Positions 10,255-22,857 are shown, numbered from the stretch's first letter. The stretch is DNA of 62,691 bases from Cudoniella acicularis (GCA_013054445.1 JAAMPI010000123.1:1-62691); one strand, 5' to 3'. Notes: a model not told the origin generated them from the letters alone. Program-made: numbers and translations.

Positions 10255-12488
10255 TTATTGCCCATCCGTGAAGGCATTATCAAGATTTGAAAGCTCGCAA
10301 GTTTCACGTTCGCCCCTGAGCCATCGATGTTTTCGCACCTCTGCGATTCCCATGGCATCAAGAGACCGATCCCCAGAAGCGTCCCATGACCCTAATTTCA
10401 GAACGCGAACAGTTGCTTCTTTCGACGGCCCTTGCTTCAGCGATCTAAAGAGAGCAGGGTCAGTAGCCAGTAGCTTGGGAGTATGCGTGGTAAAATCCTT
10501 GCATCCCGGTGAAAAGGGCACAGCCGTGCTCTCATAAGCATCATCCTGGATATCTCTCTTATCATGCCGATAACCTTTCTCAATCGCATTCTCATACAAG
10601 TAACAGCCTTCTGCCTTAATCTTGCCTAACCACCACACCCATTGTACATATCGTCGAGAAGGCGGGGATTCCAGTCGTAGCCAGAGTTCTGGTTCAATGT
10701 CTTTCTTTTGGATTACACCGAACGGTTGCCAGCCAAAGTAGAGGATGTGCTCGTCGGCAAGCCGAAAATTGAAACGATGGCGGAGAACATCTGCAGCTGG
10801 GACGAGTGCATCATGGCTCTCATAAAGACTAGAGCATTCTTCATCTAAGAATGACTGTTTTGAGCCAGTCCAGGCGGCAACATCAGGATCAGGATGCCCT
10901 AAAGACCGAGATTGTGGGCGCTCTTTATGGGTAACCAAATAGCGCTTGATCATGTCTAACACTTGGCTAGAACCACACCTCAAGAAGCCAAGCCACAGCG
11001 GTGCAAGCTTCGGGTTGCGAATCGCAAATACTTTAGCTAGTAACCCCATATCACCAGCTTCCAGAAGTGGCCGAAGTACCTGGTGTATCGAGCCAAGCCA
11101 AGGGCTGGCAACATTAGCCTGGATACCTGGCTCCCAGAAAATGCTCCAAATCGCAGAGCCGAGGGAGCTTATGCTAAGAGTTATATAATACCGGATATCA
11201 TTCAGGTAATCTCGGATGTATACTGGGGCTTTATGTGATGTTCTTGCGGGACGAGGAATTCGCGGCATAGGGAGTCGAGGTTGTAAATCCTGGGCGGCGT
11301 AAAACGGAAATAGCAGTGCTATTAAGAAAGCTTCTGTGGGCTGAGATCCAAAGTTGTAAAGGGCGCAGAGCTCAAAAATAAGGTCAGCGGCCTCAGTAAA
11401 AGAAGGGGGTTTCTCCTGAACAACTTCCTTTGTTAAGAGATTGGTGCTAACCAGGAATCGAACGTCCTGGTTACAGTGGGCAGTCCAGGGGGGGACACTT
11501 CCTGTTGCAAACCATCCTGCACCAGGTGCCAAAACCGCACAGAGCCACCTTACGAGCTTCTTTGATGAGCAACCCAGGTATACAATAACATCTTTCTGTT
11601 GCTGCTCGACATCGTGCGTCAGGATCGGGGACATAATTGCGGAGTATTTTATGGGTCTATGTTGCAACTCGAGAAGGCGGACAGAGAAGATATATGACCA
11701 GCATAATGTGAGGATAGCAAGGCCATTTGGGTAAGGTGTTCGATCAACGGCGAAGGCAGGTTCTGAACAAATTTCGCATATGATAGGCGTCCCTATCCGA
11801 AGATGAAAAGTCTTCTGGGCACCAAACACATTTTCTGGATCCCAAGGCTCATCAGTTTCATCTTGACGCGCAGAACTTCGCACGCTGGCATTAGCCAGTT
11901 CAGGGCAGGGAATATTCCATAAGGCCTGTCCGATGATGTCTTGCTTCCCGCGTAGGTTCTCAGGGATCGGTGGTACGTCTTTTAACATGTTTGATGGTTG
12001 CAAGCAGCAGGCCGGCAGGATATTGGGCGAAAGCTGTTCGGCGCTGCTAACATATGAACTCCACATGCTTTGACCAGCTGTAAAAGTATCATGAATCTGC
12101 TTAGCAGTAGGAATCAGGATGTCGTCTTGGCAGCCAACAAGCGGCACCGAGTTTGAATTCTGGGTCGAGTTTTGGTTCGCGTCCGTACCGCAGGGGGATG
12201 TACCGCACTGAGAAGTGCCCCGCGAAGAGGTATCGTGTGCAGAACCATCGCGTGGAGAGGTATTGTGTGGAGAAGTATCGCGTAGAGAACTGCTACCTTG
12301 GGAAGGGTCAGCATGTGCTCGGATAGGAGCAATAATTGAGAATAACCTTCAGTGTTGCCAACCGCTTTGCTTTCGACATTGCCCCCCTCAACTTCATGTT
12401 CTCCTAGGCATATCCAACGAAAACCCGGAGACGTATCGCTCTTCATCTTTTGGTGGTCGACATTCTGATGGGCGCACAGCGAATGCAT
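10255..12488 (-). CDS. Large unknown fungal protein, two exons
   Basis: Exon 1 is 12488-12347 and exon 2 is 12296-10255, giving 727 residues. The 50-bp intron (12346-12297) has an atypical GTTATT donor, a gctgac branch site and cccaag, and phase 1 fits. After the junction there is a Ser/Thr repeat segment (DTSPHNTSPRDGS type) encoded by degenerate short repeats around 12215-12295. The body has hydrophobic stretches (LAILTLCWSYIFSV, FLIALLFPFYAA) and a Trp-rich C-terminal region with YVQWVWWLGKIKAEG. I recognise it only as a conserved-looking fungal hypothetical. It converges with the W-rich gene, with 3' ends 23 bp apart. The start is the only ATG that fits the upstream exon. Confidence 0.7.
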
Positions 12489-12644
12489 GATTTAAAATGC
12501 ATTCCAAAAATAGACTAATTGCTTAGTAATAATTCAGACTTCCAATTTGATGCCTCAGGCCGAAAGTAGACTCAAAACGCAACCGAAGCAACTCAACTTG
12601 GACAGAGGAGCTTTCTCAATCATCAGTCCCTGTGCATAATCTTA

Positions 12645-12915
12645 TGTTGGGCCATTCCAGAGTTGGCTGTTCGCAAGTCCATTAGAGCGACAGTAGTAGG
12701 CAGTGCAAGAGTCATGAGTTACGAGGACATCGTTGAGGCGCAAAAACAGCGTGACATCAAGGAAGCGGCGGCTGGCGACGCAGCGTCGGCGATCGAACCG
12801 TAGCCCCTCAACCCAAGTACCCGGGAAGAGGTCACGCGGTCAAGAGTTAGAGGAGGCGGAGCATGAGATTAGAGCGTCGGGAATGGAGGGATATTGTTCT
12901 GTGCTCGGATTTTAG
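12645..12915 (+). mobile_element. Pogo/Fot1-type transposase 3' remnant
   Basis: One frame reads KSIRATVVGSARVMSYEDI followed by VEAQKQRDIKEAAAG to a stop near 12802. A second frame resumes with a Ser/Arg-rich linker and ends GMEGYCSVLGF at 12915. This is the typical C-terminal tail of fungal Fot1/pogo DDE transposases. The catalytic domain is missing and the frame is shifted, so this is a dead fragment. No terminal inverted repeats were found. Confidence 0.6.
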
Positions 12916-13558
12916 ACTAAATTGATGTTAAATTTTTTGGAAAATATTCCTGTGCCTTTGCTGACAAGCACGAGCAAGAAAAGCTCCGGCTTCAGGGGAT
13001 CCAACCAATCCCTAGCTCAGCAGCTTCAGCCTGCCACCCCATACCCTTCATCTCCCCCTGCACATACTCTACCACGTGCCTAAAAGTTACTCTCCCTCCA
13101 TCACAAGCACCACTCTCAAGATACGTGCCAGCCCACTCACAATCGAGAATTGTTTCCAAGGCTTGTTCTTTCTCCCCTCGCCCATCAAGGTACGCGGGCA
13201 ATGGAATGATATCTCATCGTACTAGTAAGGGCAAGGACATAAATACCTGAGCGTAGACGCTTGACGACAGATATTGCTGAATTACAGTGCCCGGCAACAG
13301 CTATTCTGCGATGCTTTTTTCGATCCCGCACCCAGCTATTTTCATGAAGATATAATCTTATATTAGTCTATAATAACACATATAATTAATATTCTGATTA
13401 GAGGGAAAGAATCAACTATCGCGCGCACGTAAAATACACTATTTAGAATCGCAAAATTTTACTTTTTTATTCCTAATATTTTGTATGCCACCCGTCCGCC
13501 GCGATACAGGCCTCGATCCTGCTATACATACTTTGATATAACTTATCGAACGTTTCCT
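12916..13558. other. Gene-poor stretch with an AT-rich part
   Basis: A 69-codon frame at 13201-12992 (minus) ends in a plausible helical segment, but it has no start context or partner exon. Bases 13340-13490 are AT-rich. Nothing firm can be called. Confidence 0.4.
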
Positions 13559-14200
13559 TCAGTCGAGGAATTCGGTCGAGGTTGGGGTGAGTATCGGACT
13601 CCGAATCTGCGATATCGAAGTCGTAGACGGGTTGTCCTCTAGCAGCCACTGTGCCGTGACTCCTCCCGATGTAATAATCAGTCCTGTATCATTCGCTGCA
13701 ATAGCTGCATTCAGTTTCATCTTCGTCATCCCTGACACACATTTCCCACTCTCTAAATGTTGCAACTGCCCCGACGGGCAATTAAACTGCTTCTTCCATT
13801 CCACGTCTGCTAGACACTTGATGTCGCTCAGCGGATGATGTCGCACTAACGTCGGATGCCGGGTCAGCGACCCCGATTCTTGAAAGTCCTATTGCACTTC
13901 TTGCACCTCGTTCGCTGACTACCCTCCTCTTGTTGTTTTTGTTTCTTCTTCTTACTCTTGCCCCTCTTCCCCGGTCCGTGTACCTTGCTACAACGAAGAT
14001 GATCTGTGAGTGCCCTTTCACTTTTGAAATCGCGCTCGCAGTTGCAGCACCGGGATTGTGTCGCGGAAGATGGCGTTATCGCTGAGACGGGTGGTTAGCT
14101 GGGCTTCGTGCAGCGCTTCGTAGCTATCAAAGGGATCGCAGTGGGGGCAGGGACAGTGCTTGGTGGATTTTTGGTGTTGGATCAGAGAAGGCATGGTGGC
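13559..14200 (-). pseudogene. Broken C2H2 zinc-finger gene
   Basis: Three minus-strand frames together spell a C2H2 protein: a start region with CPHC near 14150, then CNCERDFKSERALTDHLRC with a following H, a basic linker, CKKCNRTFKNRG that runs into a stop, and in another frame SLTRHPTLVRHH, then LQHLESGKC to a stop at 13559. The order and spacing match fungal multi-finger proteins that end with an LQHLESG-type motif. The frame changes twice with no room for introns, so it is a pseudogene or badly sequenced. The zinc-binding residues are otherwise recognisable. Confidence 0.55.
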
Positions 14201-15532
14201 GATGGTGGTGGGATGCGATATGAACGTAGTAGTCACAGAGAGGTAAAGAAAAGGGGCTACCTTCAATGAGGATGAAGGAGAATGAAAGCGGTAAAGAGAC
14301 TGAGTGAGGGAAGTGAGGGAGATAGAGCAGGATTGCGGGGTAAGCGGGGTCTGTGTCTGTCATTGGCGGGGTTCTTATCTTAGGCTGTGAAGTCTACGAT
14401 AGTAATCAGGGTCTGATTGGCGTACAACATCACCTTGCTGAATCGGCAATGGTGCAAGCAGGTAGTAACAAAAAAGTGGCTGACTTCTAAATGCTGACTT
14501 CTGAGGTCGCAAAAACTCTTCAGCCACAGTGGGGCTGTAAAGGCGGCGGTGCTTGCTTAAAAGCAGCGGGCGCCCCATGGCAAGGTTGCCAGCCGTCCTT
14601 TTCTCCTGGACGATATCTTACCCCCTCTTGAGTAAAATATTAAATAAAACTTTGTAAACTGAGAAAAATACTTATAGCTAAAATATCAGGCTTTTAATTA
14701 GAAGAATATTGATTAAAATGTCAAAAATTCGTGGTATAAGAGAAAGAAGGTTAGACTTGACGATAATTAAAAGATTACAGATGAACTTTTTTAAAAGCTC
14801 TCTCGAATATATTATACAGGTAGGACTTAGAAAAGATTAGGGTATAATATCTGAGGATTAAGAGCCGAATAATATTAATTTGTGTTGAGGTTTTCGTGAT
14901 GTACTAGTTTATTACGGGACTCTCGCATCGCAGGGATGTCGGTTAAAACGGAATAAAAGACTAAAATAGGAAGAGCCAGACGTAAAATAAGGAGATTACG
15001 AAATGAAGATCTTCTCAGCTACCAGGGCAAGCACTTTTGTACAACTCTCATGATAGATGCTGTTGCACTACAAACCCCGCCTCAGCCCTTGGAACTAAGA
15101 TCTTGAATCCTAGAACTTGAACCTCAAATCCTAAATTTAGTAGCCTCGATTTGGGAACCTGGAACCTGGAACCTGGAACGGTAATCCCGGGTCTTGAATC
15201 TCGGACCTTTTGTGTATCCTATTCTGGCGTTTCAAGAACCCACTTTTAGGGATCAAAGACAAGATCAGTGGGTATTTGGCCCAAACGGTATGAGCATCGT
15301 AACGAGCATTGTCGATACAGACTGCTATGTTCCGGAAATTGGGAAATATCAATATTGATAATAGGCCTCATTCTCCGATATCAATAATTGGCTCAAGTAA
15401 CGCTCTATATTCTATATATTCCTGTATCTTTCCTATAAACCAAAAATATCTTCCATTCCTCTCCACAGGCTAAAAAAACCACAAAACAAGCCACCTCAAA
15501 CCCCAAGAAGCACAACCCGCCCTCAACAAACC
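14201..15532. other. Long gene-poor, partly AT-rich stretch
   Basis: There is no credible gene. Bases 14620-14970 are strongly AT-rich. At 15150-15180 there are three tandem copies of ggaacct, echoed loosely around 15085-15125. A tatatattcc element at about 15412 may belong to the promoter of the gene at 15533. Confidence 0.5.
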
Positions 15533-16208
15533 ATGTATCTTGGAAGTCTATTCTCTTGCTTCACGAAGCACAAATCACCTCCGAATAACGAGGAAACGCA
15601 GACTTTTCAAGCCTTTTCAACAGAAAAAGACAGCCATGGGTACAGCCTCAGTGCTTATGTCCATCGGCAAAGCAATGGGAAATTGCGGAAGCAAAAAGCA
15701 GGTGTTGTGAATGTCAAGAGGACTGGAAATCACCTTGTCATTACGCTCGAGCTCGAACTTGATCTAGAACCTCTCAAATCGGAAGTGCAACCTATAAAGC
15801 CACCAGAGGTGATCATTGGTAGCGGGGAAAAGCAAGGGTACATACGCATTCCAGATGGTGAGTCGCAGAATTTTCCTAGTGGTAAATACACCTTTCTCCT
15901 ATACAAAATTAGGTCTCCACTAATCCCAAGTAGAAAAATATCTTCAGGTCCCGAAAAATGACTGTCTCTCACCACCTCTAACGCCAACTGATTCTCCAAC
16001 CAATTTGCTTGAAGCACCGCCGTATACTCTGCACAGAATTCTCGATAACCGGGCTGCACTTCCAACCAAAGATGATTTAACCCCTGGTGAAAAATTTAAG
16101 CAGACAAACCAAAGGCTTTCTGAAGCAAAAGAGAATTTTTTTAAATCGATGGATAGACTACATGAAGAGCTGTTATTGTTAAAAAGACAGTCATTTGGAG
16201 AAGATTGA
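15533..16208 (+). CDS. Unknown protein with C-terminal coiled coil, two exons
   Basis: Proposed exons are 15533-15857 and 15934-16208, giving 199 residues. The intron has GTGAGT at 15858, cactaat and TAG at 15933, and keeps the frame. Exon 1 holds a beta-rich segment (GVVNVKRTGNHLVITLELEL). Exon 2 ends in a charged heptad-like helix (ERF-free, with LSEAKENFFKSMDRLHEELL) that should form a coiled coil. I do not recognise a family. The exact acceptor is uncertain because alternatives within 15 bp also keep the frame. Confidence 0.6.
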
Positions 16209-16538
16209 ACTTGAAACGAGGAAGCCTTTTTCTTTCGCCTTTTCTTCCTTTTTCGTTCTCCTGCTGGAACCTGTAACACAGAATCAATCGCTGCTCAATG
16301 GGGCCTTCATTTGAAACATACATCACAACTCAAATATTATTGTTCCCTTCTAATCTGCTGCATGTCTTTAAATCTCTGCACGCCGCAAATGTGCAGGAGT
16401 GTATATCAAAAGTCCAGGTTAAAATATGTACGTTCTACCTGAGCTTGATCATGTTTCCTTGGTGCTTGCGTCTGAAATTCGGAAAGTGAGGTGGCCGCAT
16501 TAGAATTGACGTCGAGTTTCATTTCAAAATTGCAATTA

Positions 16539-17243
16539 CTAAGATACATCCGATACAACATAAAAGCTCCCTAGCTCCCGAAATTCCGGGTTATCCATAT
16601 TTGATATGATGCAAATATTTGTCGTATTCCAATACTTGGCGAAGCCAGTAGGAAGCCACTTTACCACTGTGTCCATAGTATGATCTACATTACACATAAC
16701 GATCACGGAAAAGTGTTTCACGACGAGCTGATAGATTTTCGCAGTGTAACTCCTTTGTTGGCTGGCGAACTAAGAGAACGTGAATATCTTGAGAATTTTT
16801 CCGGCAATCAATAGATTCGACGGCAGTGTTGTCAGATGTAGTCTCTGCATCACCATTTTCCAGGCTCGGGAGAGACTCAATTGGAGTTATTATCTGTAAC
16901 TCGTCATTGTGGTGCACTGTAATATCATTAGCAGATTCCCCCTTATATCAGTGCAAATCTTACTAGTTTCAATGTTAGTAATGTCAAAAACATCTTTATC
17001 CACCACGATTAGTTTATTTCCGACACGGAATTTGTCGAATGCTCATGGTGAGCGGCGAGTTTCTTTCCATAAGGGTGCATCCTATATTATAAACAGGTAT
17101 GCGTCTTTCGCTGCCATCTGAGGTAACGGTAAGCATGATTGCGATACCTTGGGCCTCACGTACCTCCGAAAACGCACACCCCATGCACACAAGACGATTC
17201 TCGTTCTAGAATTTGAAAATTCGGAGAAGCTAGAACAACTCAT
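16539..17243 (-). CDS. Unknown five-exon gene
   Basis: Exons 17243-17164, 17117-17095, 17041-16964, 16916-16707 and 16666-16539 join in phase to 172 residues. Introns are 40-53 bp; the clearest have GTACGT..ctcag and GTAAGA..tgctaat..acag. Exon 2 is only 23 bases. The 3' half reads well (LVKWLPTGFAKYWNT, ISNMDNPEFRELG), and exon 3 gives FRVGNKLIVVDKDVFDI. I do not know the family. The start is tentative because the N-terminus is Cys/Ser-rich and further 5' exons are possible. The overlapping plus-strand frame at 17149-17487 is a competing reading of the 5' part. Confidence 0.45.
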
Positions 17244-17960
17244 ACCTTCACACGACCAGAGGATAACCCCAAACAAACACCAAGATAGTGAACTAGAAGA
17301 GATTGAAGTAGGTGTTAATAGGGGTCTTAATAATGAGTTTGATCAACCCACTAGAGGGGAGGGGCGGCTGAGAAGAATGAGTTATGTGGGCGAATTTGTT
17401 TCATTCTGGCGTTCGTGGTTTGATAAGCATATAGGTTATAACGACTGTGCGGTTGGACGTGAGAGTCAAAATCGAGTACCTAAATGATCGTGCTAAGTGC
17501 CCTTGGCTTCACTTTGTGAATTTGCGACTTCTTTAAAAGAGGACACCCCTAGGGGCTCGCTTAAGGCCTTGCGACAAAATTAGTTGCATCCAACAATAGT
17601 AGTACGCGGTTTGTCCTTTATTCCATTCCTGGGTTCCAGACTCACATCTATGAGTCGAGTTTCAATTGTTCCCGAACTGCCAGTCGCATTGGGAACTAGA
17701 TCGTAGTGTAGTGCTTCACTACTTAGTAGTTTGGTTCTTTGTATATGTTATCCATCTTGTTCATAGCCGGGGAATGCATGCAAGGCATAAAAGTCCTCTA
17801 AGAATTGCATTAGTTGTACATAGAGCAATGTATTCCACGATTTCCACCCCCACAGGAAAAAGGGACAAGCAGGAAGCCGTACAGATCCTGGCTGCATCTT
17901 TGCAGCCACACACGTAGTGAGTTATTTGAGTCCTGAAACACAGAAGGGTGACATGAAAGC
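17244..17960. other. Intergenic
   Basis: Only the plus-strand frame tail up to 17487 is open, and it has no clear start. Nothing else is visible before the TATA box of the next gene. Confidence 0.35.
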
Positions 17961-17967
17961 TATAAAA
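17961..17967 (+). promoter_or_regulatory. TATA box of the small Cys-rich gene
   Basis: TATAAAA lies 66 bp before the ATG at 18033, with a pyrimidine/A-rich leader (ctacagtctcaatac) where transcription would start. Position and sequence fit a core promoter. Confidence 0.55.
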
Positions 17968-18032
17968 GGCGGGTTTCATTTTTCGACCAAGGTAGACAAA
18001 CTACAGTCTCAATACTTCTAATATTCAACATC

Positions 18033-18371
18033 ATGTCAGGAGGCGCGACTGCATCGTCGAAGGAACAAGACCAATCCCGTCCCCCCAGTGGCTGCAAATT
18101 CCGTTGCATAAACTATGTTTGGAAAAACTGCCCCCTTTGGAATTGGGTAATTGGACCCTGCGCAGATTGTCTGGTATGTAGGCGTGGTTGTTTCTTGTCC
18201 TTTATTTACTGATAAGTTGGGTAGGCAGATGGAACTCACCCCGAAGAGCTTTATCAGCCGTCTTATTCAGAATTACATTCTGTGCAAATGAGTTACTGGC
18301 CAAACACACCACCCACTATGGAGAAGCTTATGGAATCGTGGCATAAATGGGCCAAAGGGAAATTGGGATGA
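18033..18371 (+). CDS. Small Cys/Trp-rich protein, two exons
   Basis: Exons 18033-18173 and 18225-18371 give 95 residues. The 51-bp intron has GTATGT, a tactgat branch site and GGTAG, and sits at a codon boundary. The protein has six Cys (CKFRC, NCPLW, CADCL), several Trp and Tyr, and no signal peptide. The exon-exon junction falls right after CADCL. The combination of a TATA box, a good donor and a short in-phase second exon makes this a credible gene even though each exon alone is under 50 codons. Function is unknown; zinc binding by the Cys pairs is possible. Confidence 0.6.
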
Positions 18372-20346
18372 GGGAATTAAGTCAGAATGGATCGGAAGGG
18401 TCACAATGCTGAGAGCTCGCTAAGATCGGATTCCGCCATACTGTGTTCCGGTAGCTGAGGATGTAAGCGGTAAAATATATGCGCTTTGAATGGACACTGG
18501 CATTTGTGGATCGTGACCGACGAGTGTGCCACAACCGTAAGCCACTGTAGGACTTGATTATCGGAACTCTTTGAAGACCTGTTGTATCTTCCGGTGTGAC
18601 CAGTAAAAAGCAAAGCCCAGCTTTCAAGTGATGATGGGTGGAAAGTGTTGGGGGGTCGGTTGATAAGGTTACACTCCCCAACGGGCAGAGGAACTGCAGG
18701 GGTTATGGGAAGCTGCACTTCAAACCCGCCTCTCCACTGGAGGAGTGCAGCTAAGACTTGAGCTAAGACAAATCAGTGGCTTTCAATCTGCCAGTCAGGC
18801 AAGGAAAGGAGGACAAGGGTGAGTAGCAGCCGTCTCCTCGAATCGAAAGTTTCTGCATCCTTGAGGCAGGCCCGGCGACTTGTCTCCGAGCCAGTCATGA
18901 CAGTTTACAGTCATCATTCTGGCCACCACCGACAGAATCACCGTCCCTTTCCCATCCCGAAACACCCAAGTCCACGCACTCTCGGCTTGCGTCTTACAAG
19001 TCCCCCCAGGTCCCCACAACCAGCCTGCGTCCCGTCGAGTCCCTCGAGATTTGGTCCTCTGGAATCATCATCCTACTCATCGTATCCATCGATGCCACAA
19101 TACTTAGCTATTGTTATCGTAGCTTGTAAGGAAGATGCGTCTTTAACTATAATCGAATACTGACTGCCCATACCTTAGAAAATCCTCATTCGAAAATTGC
19201 ATCCGGCTGGCCCGCCTTTTCTCAATAGAACAGTCGGCATTCTCGCAAACCCCTCCCAGGAGGAAAACCAGAGGCAGACAAAGACAGACCATACCGCAAC
19301 ATGAACAACACGAAAACTTTCACATGCACCGCTTATACTCTCAAAGCTCTGCAGTCTACTTCGCCACAAGGCGGAAGATAAACTTCCATCGCCTTGTCCA
19401 ATTTGCAGACGAACCTTCAGGCGCCGATCAGAATTGAACAGACACCAAAAGAGGATGCATAAAGGAGAGGAAAAGGACCAGCACGATCGCGGTGGAACAC
19501 AGGATGAGAAGAACGAGAACAAGGTTGGTTATTAGGTGTCAGTAGCGGTTCGGGTTTGGACAAACACTTGGCTTGCGTTGATGTGTTGATTTTAAGTTGG
19601 GATTCTTACCAAAAAGAAATAGTATTTTACGCCTCTCACGGAACGGGTCGGTCATCCTGTCGCGAAATCCTCTCTGGTTTGTTTCACAAACTCCGGTTGT
19701 TGCGATGCGATTTCTTCCTCTTGGTTCTCGTGGCATCAAAACCAGTATGAGGTATTTCCAAGTGGTTGCTCAGCAAATTGGCCGTTCTGTTCCTCTCTTC
19801 CTAGATGGGCGGTCATGTGATTGACTATCATGTGATTTCATATGAAGTTGTCATCTCAGCACCCGGAAGCTTCTCGCCTTAGTGGGCATGATGCTTGAGA
19901 AGCCGTTACCGGCCGTGCCAATTTAATCAACTCAAAGCTCGGTTGAAGCAAGGCAGCGGCTTGTCTTGGGTATTCGTATCGTCGCTTCCATCTCATTCCA
20001 CAGTGGTGTCAAGTAACCCATCGCAGTTGGAAGTAAAGCTTGCTTGAGGCGAGGGAACTTTTTCCTGCCAAGCCTTCGCCTGCGACCACCACAAACCTCC
20101 AGCAACCACCTTACTTGCGGGTTTGATCACATGTTTGAAGTCACTTTTGGCACTTGTTAAAAGTGTGTTTTACTTCTGATAGGCGAAGGCACGCGTGCGT
20201 GCCCCTACAATTGGAAAGCTATCTCTTGTGATGATGTAGCTCTACGGAGTAAACGTCAACCGGGTCGCGTGATCTCGCTTCGCATTTGTTTTAGGCATGG
20301 GTGTCACGAAGTAGATTTGAACTCGCTCAACAACGTTAGCCACATC
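18372..20346. other. Sparse 2-kb stretch without a credible gene
   Basis: Several frames of 60-115 codons occur on both strands (for example 18819-19163 plus, 19175-19522 minus), but they lack ATG starts, splice partners or protein-like composition. No transposon domain or repeat was recognised. Confidence 0.4.
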
Positions 20347-21935
20347 ATGGAGCTCGTTCTGCGGTCGCCCCAGTGGCCGCAAGGCCGCAAGCTCTCAGAT
20401 GCCCTGGAGGCCATGCCTGGGGAGACCTGCCGTGCTCTGCGGACTGCTTTGCGCGAGGCGACCGACACACCACATCTGCGAAAAAAATTCGAGCCATGCT
20501 TAGATGAACTCGAAAGCCATATCAAGGTCCTCCAACTGGAAAAAAAATTACTTCCGGCCTGCTCTAGAGACTTCCCAACCTAGGTGGGCCCCTTCTAAGA
20601 AGTTAAGACGCATAGTCCATGCGTGCTACCACAATCAATACGCAGAGGGTAATGAAAGGGACTTTTTTACTTATGGTGGTGAACAGGCAGTCATCGCTCT
20701 TAGTTTGGCGTGCCAAAGGAGCGACATAGTCTTATCTGACTGCCAATCCTTAGGAGCAGAACCGAAATCTCGACTCGTTCGGAATGTTCTCCAATTACCG
20801 AGGCCCTCCTACCCTCCATTAGCTATCAGTAGCCAACCAGGCAAGTCACGCTGTCTGCTCTCAGCACCGATTGACTAAAACCTTCTTTAGATATGTCTAG
20901 CGATCCACCACGGTTTGGGCGCCACCCTGGGAGGCTCGCGAAGGAAGGAAAACAACAAACCCAGAGTATTCAAGGTTCTCTACCCTGTGCTTCGCTTCTT
21001 ATGCTCACTCATATCTTAGGTCATGTTCAAAATTCTCTCACCATCTCGAAAACCGCTGATACGAATCCTCTACAAATTTCCACAACACCGATCAAGGCTC
21101 CATCGGCTAATAGTGCTGTCACAATATTCCATACCCTAAATGCTGATTTAAGGGCATTAGCCTCGTTGTTTGTTTTCCTTGAGCCTTCGAACAAGGGTGT
21201 AGCGGAGAGTATAGCCCTACAAGCTTCACAGCAGCGTCTTATACAACAGTGGAATGCAGCTGGGAAGGTCGAATTAGTCTATATTTTCGGTCCTTTGCCT
21301 GTCTTAGCAGGTCTAGGACAGATTGATAGTGCTATACGTACTCTTCTTGGCTGTGAAATTGTTAAATATAGTGGGAAAGCTTCTCAATCAGAGGATAACC
21401 CGGAACATGATAGACAGATATCTGTTGATCCTGAGGTCCGGCATTTTGTCCAGTCACAAGATGACACTATAGTCTGGAAGGTGGAGGCTCTAAGATTAAT
21501 CTGTCGAAGTTTCCCTCGCCACGGTATTACAGAACCTACGCTGTCTGTTTCTAGCCCCTTATCATTGTATCTCTCTAATTGGGTATTAGTTTTGCGGTTT
21601 CCGGAAGAAGTCATCTCCCTATTCTTGAACATGTATTGACTTATTTCGAAGACCTAACGTTCTTTAAATCTTGGTCCGCCATCGAACTTCGGCAAATCAT
21701 CGAGACGCTCGAGTCCTCCTCCTACTTTTCTGGAGTTATCTGGAAAAATAAGACTGTCTCCATTGCTGAAGTAATCTCGAAATTTTTACCTGGCGAGCCT
21801 GAAGATCTTCAACTATCAGCAAGACTTCAATTTCGCAAGATGCTTATAGCCCGTTCATTTCCTCGCCGGCCTGGTGAAGGACCCAAAGAATGGATAGATA
21901 AAGGTGGTGGAACACGACTCGACGCAGAGTCCTGA
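20347..21935 (+). pseudogene. Unknown multi-exon gene with unresolved frame breaks
   Basis: Four overlapping frames look coding in succession: 20347-20583 (helical, ALREATDTPHLRKKF and LDELESHIKVLQLEKK), 20548-20878 (YAEGNERDFFTYGGEQAVIAL), 20893-21550 (GKVELVYIFGPLPVLAGLG), and 21580-21935 (HLPILEHVLTYFEDLTFFKSW). The first switch coincides with an A8 run at 20540-20547; one base fewer joins the frames. The later joins have intron-like signals (cttctttag before 20893; GTATTA..ctctaatt..attag at 21528-21591), but the phases do not fit. I recognise no domain. It may be a decayed gene or one with sequence errors. Confidence 0.4.
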
Positions 21936-22074
21936 GGTAGAAAGAAGTAACACAACAATGGCCTGCGAGAAAGAAGCACAGAAAGAAGCACGCTTGGAGA
22001 TGTTGCATTTGAATACTTTTTTCGGGCGCACCTTTCCTCTTTACTCCTCTAAATTATATCTTTCATATAATCCA

Positions 22075-22779
22075 TTAGTTTTTGTACGTGGTTGAGTCCA
22101 TCTGAAAACCTTGCGCGGTAGGTTTGAGTCGTGTGAGAAACTCAGGTTTGTGACTGCTTTCCCTTATTTTAAGGTCCCAGTGTCGACGCTGAACCATTTG
22201 GTGAAGATATTTATTTGGGTCCGAAGTGTTTTCATCCCATGCCCTTGCAGCTTCCACGAGTGCAGTCCTCCGCTGACCTAATGACTGGCACGTCTCCCCA
22301 ACTTTCACCATTTGGACCAGACTGCGGCTTATTAGATTATTATGATAGGGAAGACAAATATCCTTACAAAATTGAGACTCTCTCCTCACTCACAGTTTTA
22401 CTTTTTTCCTTTGAATTTTCACTTTCGCTTAGTTAGTTGCTGATTAGAATCTCAAATTGAAGACTTACTTGAATGTCCTCCACATAGAGAGAGAACCGAG
22501 GCACAAATTTGTAGAATAGTAAGATATCCAATCCCATTCCCCTCCTACCAAGGAAACGGCAGGAAGCGTAATAGGGTTATCAGGATATGAAGTCTTGAAA
22601 TTTTGCGGGTCATCAAATTTCTCGTTTACTGAAAATGTGACAATGTGAAACGAAAAAGACTCGCCAGGCCTAGGTCGGATAAGGTTGCAGCAGGATTTGA
22701 GCTCTAACATAATATAAGAGTCGAGGGACGCCGTTGCCGTTGCCATTGCACAGATGCGTCCCACCAAATTTTCCAACAT
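22075..22779 (-). CDS. Unknown two-exon gene
   Basis: Exon 1 is 22779-22469 and exon 2 is 22384-22075, giving 206 residues. The 84-bp intron has a perfect GTAAGT donor, an actaac branch site and a weak gtgag acceptor; phase 2 fits. The N-terminal half (ELKSCCNLIRPRPGES) and C-terminal half (RRTALVEAARAWDENTSDP) look like globular protein. I recognise no family. The first in-frame ATG gives the start; an in-frame stop sits a few codons upstream. Confidence 0.5.
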
Positions 22780-22857
22780 TCTAGACAATCCATCTTATAT
22801 TCGATACTTCAAAAAATCATTGTCTCGCGATAATCATGATTGGCACTCACTTTCGGG

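Noticed and set aside
17149..17487. 112-codon plus frame with a coding-like start
   Set aside because: The minus-strand five-exon model explains the overlapping part with consistent phases; kept only as a possible alternative.
19175..19522. Hydrophobic Phe/Ser/Cys-rich minus frame that could look like a membrane protein
   Set aside because: No ATG context, no splice signals, and composition typical of antisense A/G-rich sequence.
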